Below are positions 19,305 through 28,112 of a stretch of 64,000 bases of DNA, in pieces. The first letter of the stretch is position 1; each line of letters starts with the position of its first letter. This stretch comes from an uncultured Rhodoblastus sp. GTDB lineage: Bacteria; Pseudomonadota; Alphaproteobacteria; Rhizobiales; Beijerinckiaceae. A program made the translations under genes and the position numbers. Where the stretch lies: NCBI RefSeq assembly GCF_903903185.1, contig NZ_CAIUXT010000068.1:1-64000 (forward strand). Reading direction: 5' to 3'. The notes below the pieces were generated by a model. The model was given only the letters and a program-made list of their open reading frames with translations. It was not told the origin of the DNA and did not search any database.

Positions 19305-19685
19305 TTGAAAATTTTGGTTGGAATCTCGGCCCTCGCCGCCGCTTTGGTGTTTCTTGGTGCGGCTTGCGTTGTGCAACCCGCGACGGCCTCGAATCTCTCC
19401 TGCAAACTGGCGATCAAATCGGCCTGCGGCGGCGCCAGGCCCGACGGCGCGAGCGTGAGGGCTTGTTTCGATAACCATTCCGGACGCCTTTCGCGTTCCT
19501 GCGGCCAGAGGCTTCCCCGTTTCGTCGCCGTCACGCATCGATGCGAGGCGGATGCGCATCGCCTTTGCAGCCAGGCCGCGCGCGCCTCGGCCGTCGCTAC
19601 CTGCATGCATCGGCGGCTTGCCGATGTCGGCGCGTCGTGCAGAAGCGCGCTTGCCGAAGTCGGCGTCAGGCGCGCCGCCCGATAA
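19305..19685 (+). CDS. Secreted cysteine-rich repeat protein
   Basis: A 126-residue protein with a signal peptide (residues about 1-29, ending ATA-S) and six cysteines after it in paired patterns (CKLAIKSAC, CFDNH...SC, CEADAHRLC, CMHRRLADVGASC). This spacing resembles the Cys-rich GLG1/FGFR-type repeat found in small periplasmic proteins of Rhizobiales, whose role is unknown. I chose the TTG at 19305 because GGGGAGACAGGA stands just upstream and the signal peptide begins there; an ATG at 19242 would add a non-hydrophobic leader. It converges on the photolyase gene. Confidence 0.65.
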   Translation: MKILVGISALAAALVFLGAACVVQPATASNLSCKLAIKSACGGARPDGASVRACFDNHSGRLSRSCGQRLPRFVAVTHRCEADAHRLCSQAARASAVATCMHRRLADVGASCRSALAEVGVRRAAR

Positions 19686-19707
19686 TGATCATGGCTGGCA
19701 AGACAAT

Positions 19708-21153
19708 TCATGCCGACCCGCCGCCGGAAATTTGCTCGAAAGCCGCAAGCGCCCGGCGGCGGGCGAAATCGTGGTCGATCAGCGGCGCGGGATAGTTGCG
19801 CCCCGGTTCGAAGCCGGCCCCCGCGAGGACGGCGGGCGGCGCCATCCATGGCCTGTGGATGAAACTATTCGGCAAGCCCGCAAGTTCCGGGCAGAAACGG
19901 CGGACATAGGCGCCGTCGGGATCGAATTTCGCGCCCTGTAGCACCGGATTGAAAATGCGAAAGAAGGGCGCGGCGTCGGCTCCGCTGCCGCCGACCCATT
20001 GCCAGCTGGCGGAATTATTGGCGGCGTCGGCGTCGGCGAGCGTATCCCGGAACCAGGCTTCGCCTTCGCGCCAGTCGATCAAGAGATGTTTGGTCAGGAA
20101 CGAGGCGCAGACCATGCGGGCGCGATTATGCATCGATCCGGTCGCCCATAATTCGCGCATCCCGGCGTCGACCACCGGATAGCCGGTCCGGCCTCGCTTC
20201 CAGGCTGTCAGCGCCGCCTCGTCGCGCCGCCAGGGAAAGCCGTCGAAGCGCGGATTGAAGTTGCGGCTGGCAAGATCGGGAAAGGCAAAGAGCAGATGGT
20301 AGGAAAATTCGCGCCAGCCGAGTTCGGACAGAAATTTATCGCCGCCGCCGCGAGCGCTGACGGCATGAAAAATCTGGCGCGGCGAGATTTCGCCGAAATG
20401 CAGATGGGCGGACAGGCGCGAGGTCGCGTCTTGGTCCAGGCGGTCGCGAAGGGCGGCATAGGCATCGAGTTTCCGGTCCAGAAAATCATGCAACCTCTGC
20501 AACGCCAACACCTCGCCTGCGGCCGGATCGGGAAACGCCCCCGCCCAGTCGGGATTTTTCGGCGCCAGAGCGAGATCGGCGAGCGCCGTTCGCGGCGGCG
20601 CATCCAGCGGCCATGGGGCGGGACGAAGTGCTTCCGGCGGGGGGGCAGGCCTCGACGGGACAAGATTCGCTCGCAGGGCGCGCCAGAACGGCGTGAAAAC
20701 CTTGAAGGGGCCGCCGTCCTTAGTAGCCACCTCCCAGGGTTCGGCCAAAAGCGCGCCATTGAAGCTTGCAACCTCGCGGCCGGACGCGCGCAACAAAGCC
20801 TTGAGTTGCTTATCCTGTGCGATTTCCTCCGCTCCATAGCGCCGGTTCCAGAAAATTTTGACCGCCGACGCTTTTTCGGCCAGACGGGGCAGCGCCTGTT
20901 CCGCGGCGCCGCGCAAGAAATGCAATTCGCCGCCCCGGCGCGCTATTTCCTGGGCCAGCGCCCGGAGGCCAAGATTCAGCCGCCATCCGCTGGCGCCGCC
21001 AAGGGCGCCGATTGCTGCGTTACGTTCGTCGTGAATGTAGAGGCACAGCAGCGGCAAGCCGCTGGCGCAGGCCGCCGCCAGCGCCGGATTGTCGGCGAGG
21101 CGCAGATCGTTGCGAAACCAGAGCAGGGCGGTCGGCTGGGGCAAGGGGATCAA
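19708..21153 (-). CDS. phrB: Deoxyribodipyrimidine photolyase (class I CPD photolyase)
   Basis: Repairs UV-made cyclobutane pyrimidine dimers using blue light, FADH- and an antenna cofactor. The N-terminal antenna domain begins LLWFRNDLRLADNPAL. The C-terminal FAD domain carries WREFSYHLLFAFPD, GRTGYPVVDAGMREL, MHNRARMVCASFLTKHLL and SWQWVGGSGADAAPFFRIFNP. Length 481 is normal. The start is a TTG at 21153 that overlaps the stop of the TfoX-like gene (TTGA), implying translational coupling. Confidence 0.95.
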   Translation of the reverse strand: MIPLPQPTALLWFRNDLRLADNPALAAACASGLPLLCLYIHDERNAAIGALGGASGWRLNLGLRALAQEIARRGGELHFLRGAAEQALPRLAEKASAVKIFWNRRYGAEEIAQDKQLKALLRASGREVASFNGALLAEPWEVATKDGGPFKVFTPFWRALRANLVPSRPAPPPEALRPAPWPLDAPPRTALADLALAPKNPDWAGAFPDPAAGEVLALQRLHDFLDRKLDAYAALRDRLDQDATSRLSAHLHFGEISPRQIFHAVSARGGGDKFLSELGWREFSYHLLFAFPDLASRNFNPRFDGFPWRRDEAALTAWKRGRTGYPVVDAGMRELWATGSMHNRARMVCASFLTKHLLIDWREGEAWFRDTLADADAANNSASWQWVGGSGADAAPFFRIFNPVLQGAKFDPDGAYVRRFCPELAGLPNSFIHRPWMAPPAVLAGAGFEPGRNYPAPLIDHDFARRRALAAFEQISGGGSA

Positions 21154-21503
21154 TCCGGTTTCCTGCCGCGCGCCGATGGACGCGGCTTTTTCGGCGTGGG
21201 TGGCGCCAGGCTTTCATCGGTCAGGACGAAGAGCCGGGTCATGAATTCCTGATCTTCCCAACATTCTTCGCCGATCAACAAATGGCGCCGGGCTTTGGGA
21301 TAAGGCGCGCCCTCGCTTGGCGCCGCCAGCAGCTTGCGCCCGGCCTCGCTCGGTTTTACGTAAAGCCGATCGTCGCAGACCAGAGCGATCACCCGGCCGC
21401 TTCGATAGATCGCAAATTCGCCGAACATTTTTTTCGCCCGCAACGGCCCCGCGCCGGCCGCTTGTTCGAGAATGAAATCGACGATGGATTGCTGCGAGGC
21501 CAA
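21150..21503 (-). CDS. TfoX N-terminal-domain protein
   Basis: A 117-residue protein matching the TfoX_N fold: MFGEFAIYRSGRVIALVCDDRLYVKPSE and a late YPKARRHLLIGEECWED. TfoX/Sxy was named for competence control in gammaproteobacteria, but stand-alone TfoX_N proteins are widespread and uncharacterised elsewhere. The C-terminal 20 residues are basic and proline-rich. It uses a TTG start at 21503, and its stop overlaps the photolyase start, so the two are probably one operon. Confidence 0.8.
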   Translation of the reverse strand: MASQQSIVDFILEQAAGAGPLRAKKMFGEFAIYRSGRVIALVCDDRLYVKPSEAGRKLLAAPSEGAPYPKARRHLLIGEECWEDQEFMTRLFVLTDESLAPPTPKKPRPSARGRKPD

Positions 21504-21594
21504 GGCGGGTTCCGGCGGGAAATGGGCCCGCCCAAACGAACGTGGTTCGAAGGCTTCGTCAAGCCCCGTTGAAAACCCAAGTCGGCGCGCGGCG

Positions 21595-22365
21595 TCAGTC
21601 CGATATTGCCGGCGCGGCGAAAATCGCCTCGATTTCGAGTGCGTCGAGCAGGCGAAAGGCGCCCGGCGCGAGATTTTCGTCGAGGGTCAAGCCGCCGAGC
21701 GTCTCGCGATGCAGCGCGACGACATGATTGCCAACAGCGGCGAACATCCGCCGCACCTGATGATAACGGCCTTCATTAAGCGTCACCCGCGCCTCCCTGG
21801 CGCCAAGAATTTCGAAGCCGGCCGGACGCAGCGGCTTGTCTTCCCCTTCCAGCATCATCGCGCCGGAGGCGAAAAGGTCCGCTTCTTCGCCGCCCAAATC
21901 GCAGGCGAGCAAGGCGCGATAAATCTTGGCGACTTTTCGGCGCGGGGAGATGATTTTATGCAGAATCGCGCCGTCGTCGGTCAGCAGAAGCAGGCCGGAG
22001 GTTTCCTTGTCGAGCCTTCCCACAGTGGAAAGCGCGGGATCGCGTCGCCGCCAGCGTTCGGGCAACAGGCGATAGACCAGAGGCCCGGCCTCCTTGTGCG
22101 AACAGGTGACGCCAGGCGGCTTGTGCATCATCAAGACCATGCCAGGCAGGGGGTCGAGGGCCTCGCCGTCCACCGTTAGCCGGGCGGAAAAGTCGGGCGT
22201 GAGCGCGACGCGCCCGATTTCGCGCAAAACCGCGCCGTCGAGCCTGATGCGGCCGTTGCGAGCCAGAATCTCGATTTCGCGGCGCGAGCCATAGCCGAGA
22301 TTGGCGAGCAGACGGTCGAGCCGACAGGCGCTTCGCGGAAAACCGCTTTTGTTCGGGGAACTCAT
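21595..22365 (-). CDS. 16S rRNA pseudouridine synthase, RsuA/RluE-like
   Basis: A 256-residue protein with an S4 RNA-binding domain (RLDRLLANLGYGSRREIEILARNGRIRLDG) followed by the RsuA/RluB/E/F catalytic domain, with catalytic Asp in VGRLDKETSGLLLLTDDG and a late LNEGRYHQVRRMFAAVGNHV. This matches RsuA (pseudouridine 516 of 16S rRNA) best, but RluE/RluF-type specificity cannot be ruled out. ATG 22365 overlaps the stop of the RsmC-like gene (ATGA), pairing two rRNA-modifying enzymes. Confidence 0.88.
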   Translation of the reverse strand: MSSPNKSGFPRSACRLDRLLANLGYGSRREIEILARNGRIRLDGAVLREIGRVALTPDFSARLTVDGEALDPLPGMVLMMHKPPGVTCSHKEAGPLVYRLLPERWRRRDPALSTVGRLDKETSGLLLLTDDGAILHKIISPRRKVAKIYRALLACDLGGEEADLFASGAMMLEGEDKPLRPAGFEILGAREARVTLNEGRYHQVRRMFAAVGNHVVALHRETLGGLTLDENLAPGAFRLLDALEIEAIFAAPAISD

Positions 22366-23267
22366 TTGCGCGCTTCGACAATTTTGTAGCCGCCCTCCTC
22401 GGCGACCGCGCGGACTTCGCGAAAACTGCGGGCCAGCGCCGCCTCGTAAGGGAGATGACGATTGGCGACCAGCCAGCACTGGCCGCCCTTGCGCAGCACG
22501 GTGGCGGCCTTGTCGATGAAGGCGAGGCCGAGCGACCGGCTTTCCGCGCCGCCTTCGTGGAAGGGCGGGTTCATCGCCACGAAGTCGAGCGGCTCCAACC
22601 CCTGCAAGTCGCGCGCGTCTGCCCAGACGATGTTCGCACGCGCGTCGGCGACATTATGACGGCAAAGCGCGACGGCGCGCCGGTCACTATCCACCAGGGT
22701 CAGGTTTTTTACGCGCCCGGACCGCAGAATGGCATGGCCAAGCAGGCCGAGGCCGCAACCGAAATCGGCTCCGCGCCCGGCAAATTCCGGCAGATGGCGA
22801 AGCAGCAGCGCGGTTCCCTTGTCGATCCGGTCCCAGGCAAAGACGCCTGGCTGGGTCCACAGGCCGAGAAGTTCGGAAAAGCGCGGCGCCCCGGCGGTTA
22901 TAGCGGCATCGAGGGCTTTCGGGTCACCGGTGGCGGCGGCGGCGCAGATGCGATGATGACGTTTCGCTGTTTCGTGGGCGGGGCAGCCGAGTTCCGCAAG
23001 TTCCCTCGCCAGCCGACCGCCGCCCTTGTCCTTGGGGGCCATGACCAGAAAAGGCGCGCCCGGCGCCAATGCCCGCAGGGCCAGGGCGAGGGCGCGGCGA
23101 CGTTCGATGGCGCCGGGCGGGGCGAACATGACGAGATCGGGCAGCGCGCCGGGGGCAATTGCCTCGAGGTCGCCGGAAGCGGGGCGCAGCGGCGAAAATT
23201 GGCGCGCATCGGCGGCGATGTCGGCGAGTTCTGGCGGCGGGGCGCCATAGAAATGGTGGAAGGTCAT
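22362..23267 (-). CDS. Class I SAM-dependent methyltransferase, RsmC-like
   Basis: A 301-residue protein with an N-terminal degenerate MTase-like half and a C-terminal catalytic Rossmann domain: motif I GRGADFGCGLGLLGHAIL, acidic LVDSD, and NPPFHEGG, the N-P-P-[FY] motif for exocyclic-amine methylation. This duplicated architecture is typical of RsmC, which makes m2G1207 in 16S rRNA. Coupling to an RsuA-like enzyme supports an rRNA target. ATG 23267 is preceded by CGGAAA. tRNA-Asn lies 123 bp upstream on the same strand. Confidence 0.87.
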   Translation of the reverse strand: MTFHHFYGAPPPELADIAADARQFSPLRPASGDLEAIAPGALPDLVMFAPPGAIERRRALALALRALAPGAPFLVMAPKDKGGGRLARELAELGCPAHETAKRHHRICAAAATGDPKALDAAITAGAPRFSELLGLWTQPGVFAWDRIDKGTALLLRHLPEFAGRGADFGCGLGLLGHAILRSGRVKNLTLVDSDRRAVALCRHNVADARANIVWADARDLQGLEPLDFVAMNPPFHEGGAESRSLGLAFIDKAATVLRKGGQCWLVANRHLPYEAALARSFREVRAVAEEGGYKIVEARK

Positions 23268-23390
23268 ATTTTCCGAAAATTCGAACGGTTGCGACGCTGG
23301 AAACGACGAGGCCCGTTCAGGCGAAACGGTAACGTGTTCTCGCGAGGAAAAAATGCGTCGCAGCGACATACCTTGCGGGTAAAGGGGAGG

Positions 23391-23466
23391 TGGCTCCCTG
23401 AGCAGGACTCGAACCTGCGACAAAGCGATTAACAGTCGCTTGCTCTACCAACTGAGCTATCAGGGA
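23391..23466 (-). tRNA. tRNA-Asn (GTT)
   Basis: A full 76-nt cloverleaf on the minus strand: acceptor TCCCTGA/TCAGGGA, D arm with AGTTGGT, anticodon loop CTGTTAA (anticodon GTT), T loop GGTTCGAGTCC, and an encoded CCA end. Confidence 0.97.
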
Positions 23467-23662
23467 TCACGTTCGCGATGAGCGGCGTATAGCAGCGTGA
23501 ATTAGGAATGAAAAGCCCAAAAAGACTTTTTCACGACACCGGCCTGAAGGGCGGCGGGGGCCGTTGGAAGCAAATGGTCGAACGCGGTTAGACTATTGCC
23601 GCCAGGCGCGGCTTGCTGCTATAGGCGTCCTGTCGACGACGATTTCGTGTTTCGGCGCCTGA

Positions 23663-23736
23663 GGCCTCGTGGCGGAGTGGCTACGCAGAGGACTGCAAAT
23701 CCTTGCACCCCGGTTCGATTCCGGGCGAGGCCTCCA
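23663..23736 (+). tRNA. tRNA-Cys (GCA), integration site of the island
   Basis: A 74-nt cloverleaf: acceptor GGCCTCG/CGAGGCC, anticodon loop CTGCAAA (anticodon GCA), T arm CCCGGTTCGATTCCGGG, discriminator T and encoded CCA. The part from the anticodon loop to one base past the CCA is duplicated at 38,781, which marks the gene as the attB target. The gene remains intact after integration. Confidence 0.97.
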
Positions 23737-23737
23737 T
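23693..23737 (+). repeat. attL core, 45-bp direct repeat (left copy)
   Basis: Identical over 45 bp to 38,781-38,825. It runs from the anticodon loop of tRNA-Cys to one base past the CCA. The flanking bases differ on both sides. Confidence 0.95.
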
Positions 23738-23767
23738 AAAATCAATAACTTACGGGCATAAAAAAAG

Positions 23768-23825
23768 ACGCTGAAATTTGCGTCAGCGTTTCGTCAGCCT
23801 GATGCTGCTGTTGCTCGTCAGCATC
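23768..23825. promoter_or_regulatory. Left arm-type repeats (CGTCAG family)
   Basis: CGTCAGCGTT at 23781-23790 and CGTCAGCCTG at 23792-23801 are phased by 11 bp. A further CGTCAGCATC is at 23816-23825 and an inverted GACGCTGA at 23768-23775. They sit 30-90 bp inside attL and probably bind the integrase arm domain or an accessory protein. Confidence 0.6.
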
Positions 23826-24002
23826 GCCGGCCCTCACATACGGCCCATGCCTTGCGCCTTGTACTCGCGCCAGTCTGGCGTCACGGCCGCGAGATTGCCG
23901 CCGGGTGGCAGTCCGGTCGGTCCGCGCATTGATGCAAGCTAATGATGGACGCGGCGTCTGCGCCCGCTATGCTGGCCAATGCGCTTTCCCCAAGACGTCA
24001 TC

Positions 24003-27000
24003 ATGCCAGCCTCAGCCTCACTCTTGAACAAAGTCGATGCGTTCGTCGCCCGCTGGCAGGGGCGCGATGGCGGTCAGGAACGCGCCAATTACGCGATGTT
24101 CCTGCGCGAGTTGTGCGACGTGCTCGGACTGCCTCCGCCGGACCCGGCCGGCGATCCCGAAACCAACGATTATGTTTTCGAGCGCGTCGTAAAGGAGCCC
24201 AGCCGCGACGGCGCTGTCGCGTCGCGCCGGATCGATCTTTATAAGCGCGACTGTTTCGTCCTGGAGGCCAAGCAGTCCCGTCAACAGAAGGGCGGCGACA
24301 AGGAGGTCCACGGCCAGGCCGATCTGTTCGTCGCCGAAACGCCAGCGCGCGGGCGGCGCGGGTCGGGTCTCGCGTGGGACGTGCTGATGGTCAATGCTCG
24401 CAGCCAGGCCGAAAATTACGTCCGCTTGTTGCCCGCCAGCCATGAGCCGCCGCCCTTCGTCATCGTCTGCGATGTCGGCCATTGCTTCGAGGTCTATGCC
24501 AACTTCCGGCGCGACGGCAAAGCCTTCGACCAATTCCCCGACCGCCAGTCGTTTCGCATTTTTCTTGAGGACTTGCGCCGACCTGAGGTGCGGGAACGTC
24601 TCGCGACGATCTGGTCCAATCCCCTCACGCTCGATCCGGCGCAAAAATCGGCGCGCGTCACGCGCGACATTGCCCGACGTCTGGCGGCTGTTTCCAAGGC
24701 GTTGGAGGCGCAAAGATTTCCGACCGAAGAGGTCGCGATGTTCCTTATGCGCTGCCTTTTCACCATGTTCGCCGAGGACGTCGGCCTCCTGCCCGAAAAG
24801 TCCTTCAAGGACGTGCTGGAACGTTGCGAGAGCGACCCCGACACGTTTCGGCCCGATGTCGGCCAACTTTGGGAGGCCATGGACTTGGGCCTATACGCCC
24901 ATGCGATCCGCAGGAAAGTGGCGAAATTCAATGGCGAGTTTTTCAGCCGTCGCACCGTTCTTCCGCTGGGCCGCGAGGAAATCGGCGAACTGCGGCAGGC
25001 CGCGTCCTATAACTGGCGCGACGTGGACCCGTCGATATTCGGAACCCTGCTTGAACAGGCGTTGGACCCGAACGAACGCCGCCGGCTCGGCGCGCATTAC
25101 ACCCCGCGCGTTTATGTCGAGCGCCTTGTCGTGGCAACGATCATCGAACCGCTTCGCGCCGAATGGGCCAATTCGCTGGCGACCATTGAGCGCAAGAAAG
25201 GCGAGATCGCCGCGTTAGGCAAGCATGACGACCGGCGCGACGAAATTTTCAAGGAAGCCCGCGCCATAGCTGTAAAATTCCACGGAACGCTTTGCGCGAC
25301 GCGCGTTCTAGACCCGGCCTGCGGCACCGGCAATTTCCTCTATGTCGCGCTGGAATTGATGAAGCGCCTTGAGGGCGAAGTCATCGACGTGGTGGAGGCC
25401 TTGGGCGGGCAGGAAGAAGCGACCTGGCTTGACCGCCAGAACGTCGATCCGCATCAGTTTCTCGGAATTGAGATCAACCCGCGCGCCGCCGCCATCGCCG
25501 AACTGGTTTTATGGATCGGCTTCCTGCAATGGCATTTTAGAACCCGCGCCGATCCGCCGCCGGAACCGATTCTCCGCGCCTTCAAAAACATCGCGGTCAA
25601 GGACGCCGTGCTCGAAGCCGACATTTCACTGGCGCGCGACGCGGCGGGGAAGCCGATCACGCGGCACAACGCCGAAGGCGAACTGGTCGAAGTCTACCAA
25701 TATGACAAGCCGCGCCGCCCGGACTGGCCGCCGGCGGAATATATCGTCGGCAATCCGCCCTTTATCGGCAAGGGGGGATTGATGCGCGCTGCGTTCGGCC
25801 AAAAGTATCTCGATGCTCTTTGGGCAGCGAATAAGGACATGAACGAGAGCGCTGATTTCGTTATGTTTTGGTGGGATCATGCAGCCGAGCTTTTGATCCG
25901 GCCGAAAACCGTCCTGCGGCGTTTCGGCTTTGTGACGACCAACTCCCTAACCCAGGTTTTCAATCGTCGAGTAATCGAACGGCATATCGGCGCAAAAAAG
26001 CCGATATCGATTATCTGGGCTGTGCCCGATCATCCATGGATCAAAATATCGCCCGACGCCGCTGCTGTGCGTATTGCTATGACGGTAGCTGAAGCGGGAA
26101 CAAAATTAGGCACCCTCCATGAGGTGGTCCGGGAAGCGGCGCTTGATACTGATGCCCCTGTCGTTGACCTCGGCACCCAAGACGGAAGAGTGAATTCGGA
26201 TTTAACGATTGGCGCCGACCTTACGTCGGTTACGAAGTTGAAATCGAACACCGGCGTGTCAAGTAATGGAATGCTTTTGGCTGGCCGCGGTTTCGTTCTG
26301 TCAAAATCGGAGGCTTCGCACTTTACGCAACAGGGCGCGGGCGTCGACACCAAATTTATTCGCCCTTACATCAATGGTCGCGACCTGCTTTATGGGTGGC
26401 CTGGCCGACAAATAATTGATTGCTGCGGCTTTGATGTTGATGACCTTCGCAATTTACATCCGAAGATTTATCAACACCTTTCAATCACAGTGAAGGTCGA
26501 ACGAGAAGCTGTCGCAGCTCGAACATCCGTTCGCGACGCACGGGAGTATGCGCGCAACTGGTGGAAGTTTGCGAAGCCACGTCGCGATTTTCGCGACGCT
26601 TTGGCCGGAACGGCCCGCTTTGTCGGCACAACGGAGACGGCGAAACACCGCATTTTTCAATTCATCGACACGGCCTTCGTTCACGATCATATGGTGATTG
26701 GGTTTGCGCTCCCGGACGCGTTTGCCTTGGGCGTCTTGTCATCGAGATGGCATGTCTCTTGGGCATTGCGCGCGGGTGCCTGGCTCGGAATTGGCAACGA
26801 TCCGCGCTATTCAAAATCCCGTTGCTTCGACCCCTTCCCATTCCCCGCCGCCGACGACGTGCAAAAGCAGCGCATCCGCGCTGTAGCCGAAGACCTCGAC
26901 GCCCATCGTAAGCGTGTGCTTGCCGATCATCCGCATCTGACCTTGACCGGGCTCTATAACGTGCTGGAAAAGCTCAAGGGCGGCACGGCGCCAGAGGCGC

Positions 27001-27524
27001 TCGACGACGCCGACCGGCGCATTTTCGACGACGGCCTCGTGCTGATCCTCAAGGAGTTGCACGAGAAATTGGACGCCGCCGTCGCAGACGCCTATGGCTG
27101 GCCGCTAAATCTTGCCGACGAAGAGATTTTGGCCAGCCTCGTCGCGCTCAACAAGGAGCGGGCCAAAGAGGAAGCGCGCGGCCTGATCCGCTGGCTTCGC
27201 CCGGACTATCAAATCCCGCGCTTCGGTTCGCCGAAGGAAAAGGCCGAACTCGATCTGGTCGGCGGCGGAATGGCGGTCGAATCCGCCGCTCCGGCCGGCC
27301 CCAAGCCCGGCTTCCCGGCCGAAGATGTAATGCAGACCGCTGCCGTCATGGCGGCGCTGGCCTCGGCCGAAACCCCGCTCGACGCCGACGCCCTGGCCCG
27401 CGCCTTCAAGCAGGGCCGCAAAGTCTCGTACAAGATCGCCGCCATCCTCGCCGCGCTCGCCCGCGTCGGCTTTGTGACGACAACGGACGGCGGAAAAACT
27501 TTCGCCTTACGCCGCGCAGCATAG
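24003..27524 (+). CDS. One-protein restriction-modification enzyme, Type IIG/IIL (MmeI-like) DNA methyltransferase-nuclease
   Basis: A 1173-residue protein that should methylate adenine and cut unmodified DNA. Near the N-terminus D77 and E88-A-K90 (RIDLYKRDCFVLEAKQ) form a PD-(D/E)xK nuclease motif. Motif I DPACGTGNFLYVALE begins at residue 437 and motif IV NPPFIGKGG at 584, the N-P-P-F signature of N6-adenine methyltransferases. The part after residue 600 should hold the target-recognition domain, and a Lys-rich C-terminus resembles a small winged-helix tail. MmeI is shorter (919 residues), so this belongs to a longer subgroup. ATG 24003 is preferred over 23979 because the conserved fold starts right after it; neither start has a strong ribosome site. 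It is the only rightward gene in the island, and is a defence gene by analogy. Confidence 0.85.
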   Translation: MPASASLLNKVDAFVARWQGRDGGQERANYAMFLRELCDVLGLPPPDPAGDPETNDYVFERVVKEPSRDGAVASRRIDLYKRDCFVLEAKQSRQQKGGDKEVHGQADLFVAETPARGRRGSGLAWDVLMVNARSQAENYVRLLPASHEPPPFVIVCDVGHCFEVYANFRRDGKAFDQFPDRQSFRIFLEDLRRPEVRERLATIWSNPLTLDPAQKSARVTRDIARRLAAVSKALEAQRFPTEEVAMFLMRCLFTMFAEDVGLLPEKSFKDVLERCESDPDTFRPDVGQLWEAMDLGLYAHAIRRKVAKFNGEFFSRRTVLPLGREEIGELRQAASYNWRDVDPSIFGTLLEQALDPNERRRLGAHYTPRVYVERLVVATIIEPLRAEWANSLATIERKKGEIAALGKHDDRRDEIFKEARAIAVKFHGTLCATRVLDPACGTGNFLYVALELMKRLEGEVIDVVEALGGQEEATWLDRQNVDPHQFLGIEINPRAAAIAELVLWIGFLQWHFRTRADPPPEPILRAFKNIAVKDAVLEADISLARDAAGKPITRHNAEGELVEVYQYDKPRRPDWPPAEYIVGNPPFIGKGGLMRAAFGQKYLDALWAANKDMNESADFVMFWWDHAAELLIRPKTVLRRFGFVTTNSLTQVFNRRVIERHIGAKKPISIIWAVPDHPWIKISPDAAAVRIAMTVAEAGTKLGTLHEVVREAALDTDAPVVDLGTQDGRVNSDLTIGADLTSVTKLKSNTGVSSNGMLLAGRGFVLSKSEASHFTQQGAGVDTKFIRPYINGRDLLYGWPGRQIIDCCGFDVDDLRNLHPKIYQHLSITVKVEREAVAARTSVRDAREYARNWWKFAKPRRDFRDALAGTARFVGTTETAKHRIFQFIDTAFVHDHMVIGFALPDAFALGVLSSRWHVSWALRAGAWLGIGNDPRYSKSRCFDPFPFPAADDVQKQRIRAVAEDLDAHRKRVLADHPHLTLTGLYNVLEKLKGGTAPEALDDADRRIFDDGLVLILKELHEKLDAAVADAYGWPLNLADEEILASLVALNKERAKEEARGLIRWLRPDYQIPRFGSPKEKAELDLVGGGMAVESAAPAGPKPGFPAEDVMQTAAVMAALASAETPLDADALARAFKQGRKVSYKIAAILAALARVGFVTTTDGGKTFALRRAA

Positions 27525-27545
27525 CCGCTGCCGACCGTTGAAGTT

Positions 27546-27560
27546 GGCAAGCACAAGGGC
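27546..27560. repeat. 15-bp repeat, left copy flanking the three-gene cargo
   Basis: GGCAAGCACAAGGGC, identical to 29806-29820. It lies 22 bp after the stop codon of the R-M gene. A match this short may be chance. Confidence 0.35.
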
Positions 27561-27647
27561 ATCTCGACAAGCCGCTCTGGCGAGACGCCGCGCGGGTGAG
27601 CATAGCTCCGACTGCCCAATTATAATCGACCTTCGTCCAAAACGCGC

Positions 27648-28112
27648 CTATTTAGGCTTGTTTGGAACCACAAAAATTTCGGCAATGGACAAGAGTTTGT
27701 TTTGGACCTTTTTCGAAAATGTGCCCCAAACCTCTCCGTGGAAGGGATTGGCCGGGATGATAGGCTCATAGCCGACCTTTAGTCCTTGCTCTCGCAGGGC
27801 TCCTGCCAAGAAGCGAAGTGCGCCGATGTAGGGCGGCGTCAAAATGAAGGTTTTGGGATCGTGTCCGGCCTCTTCGATCAAATGCTGCAGATCAACTGAC
27901 ATTCCTCCGTTCGGGCCACTCGATGGCTTAACAGCCATGGATGACGGGCGCTCGGCCTGTATTTTCTCGTCATAAACCCAGAGAAGAGGCGAAATGCGCC
28001 GGATCACACCTTCGCCATCGCCAATTCCAGGATGGTCGTGCGGCACAATTTCGCCATTTGCATCACGCGGCGGAGGATCGAGCGGCAATGGCGGCCTCCG
28101 ACATTTCAGCAA
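27648..28112 (-). CDS. Conserved hypothetical protein, third gene of cargo operon (GMSVDL/NPFHGEVWG)
   Basis: A 154-residue soluble protein. Notable stretches are VIRRISPLLWVYDEK, SSGPNGGMSVDLQHLIEEAG and PANPFHGEVWGTFSKK, which look strongly constrained and which I have the impression of seeing in other uncharacterised proteins. No enzyme motif is evident, though conserved H, D and E residues could form an active site. It begins at TTG 28112 with a 50-nt overlap onto the upstream gene; a TTG at 28088 would shorten the overlap. Its role is unknown; operon position ties it to the TIGR04255 and GWDGY genes. Confidence 0.7.
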   Translation of the reverse strand: MLKCRRPPLPLDPPPRDANGEIVPHDHPGIGDGEGVIRRISPLLWVYDEKIQAERPSSMAVKPSSGPNGGMSVDLQHLIEEAGHDPKTFILTPPYIGALRFLAGALREQGLKVGYEPIIPANPFHGEVWGTFSKKVQNKLLSIAEIFVVPNKPK

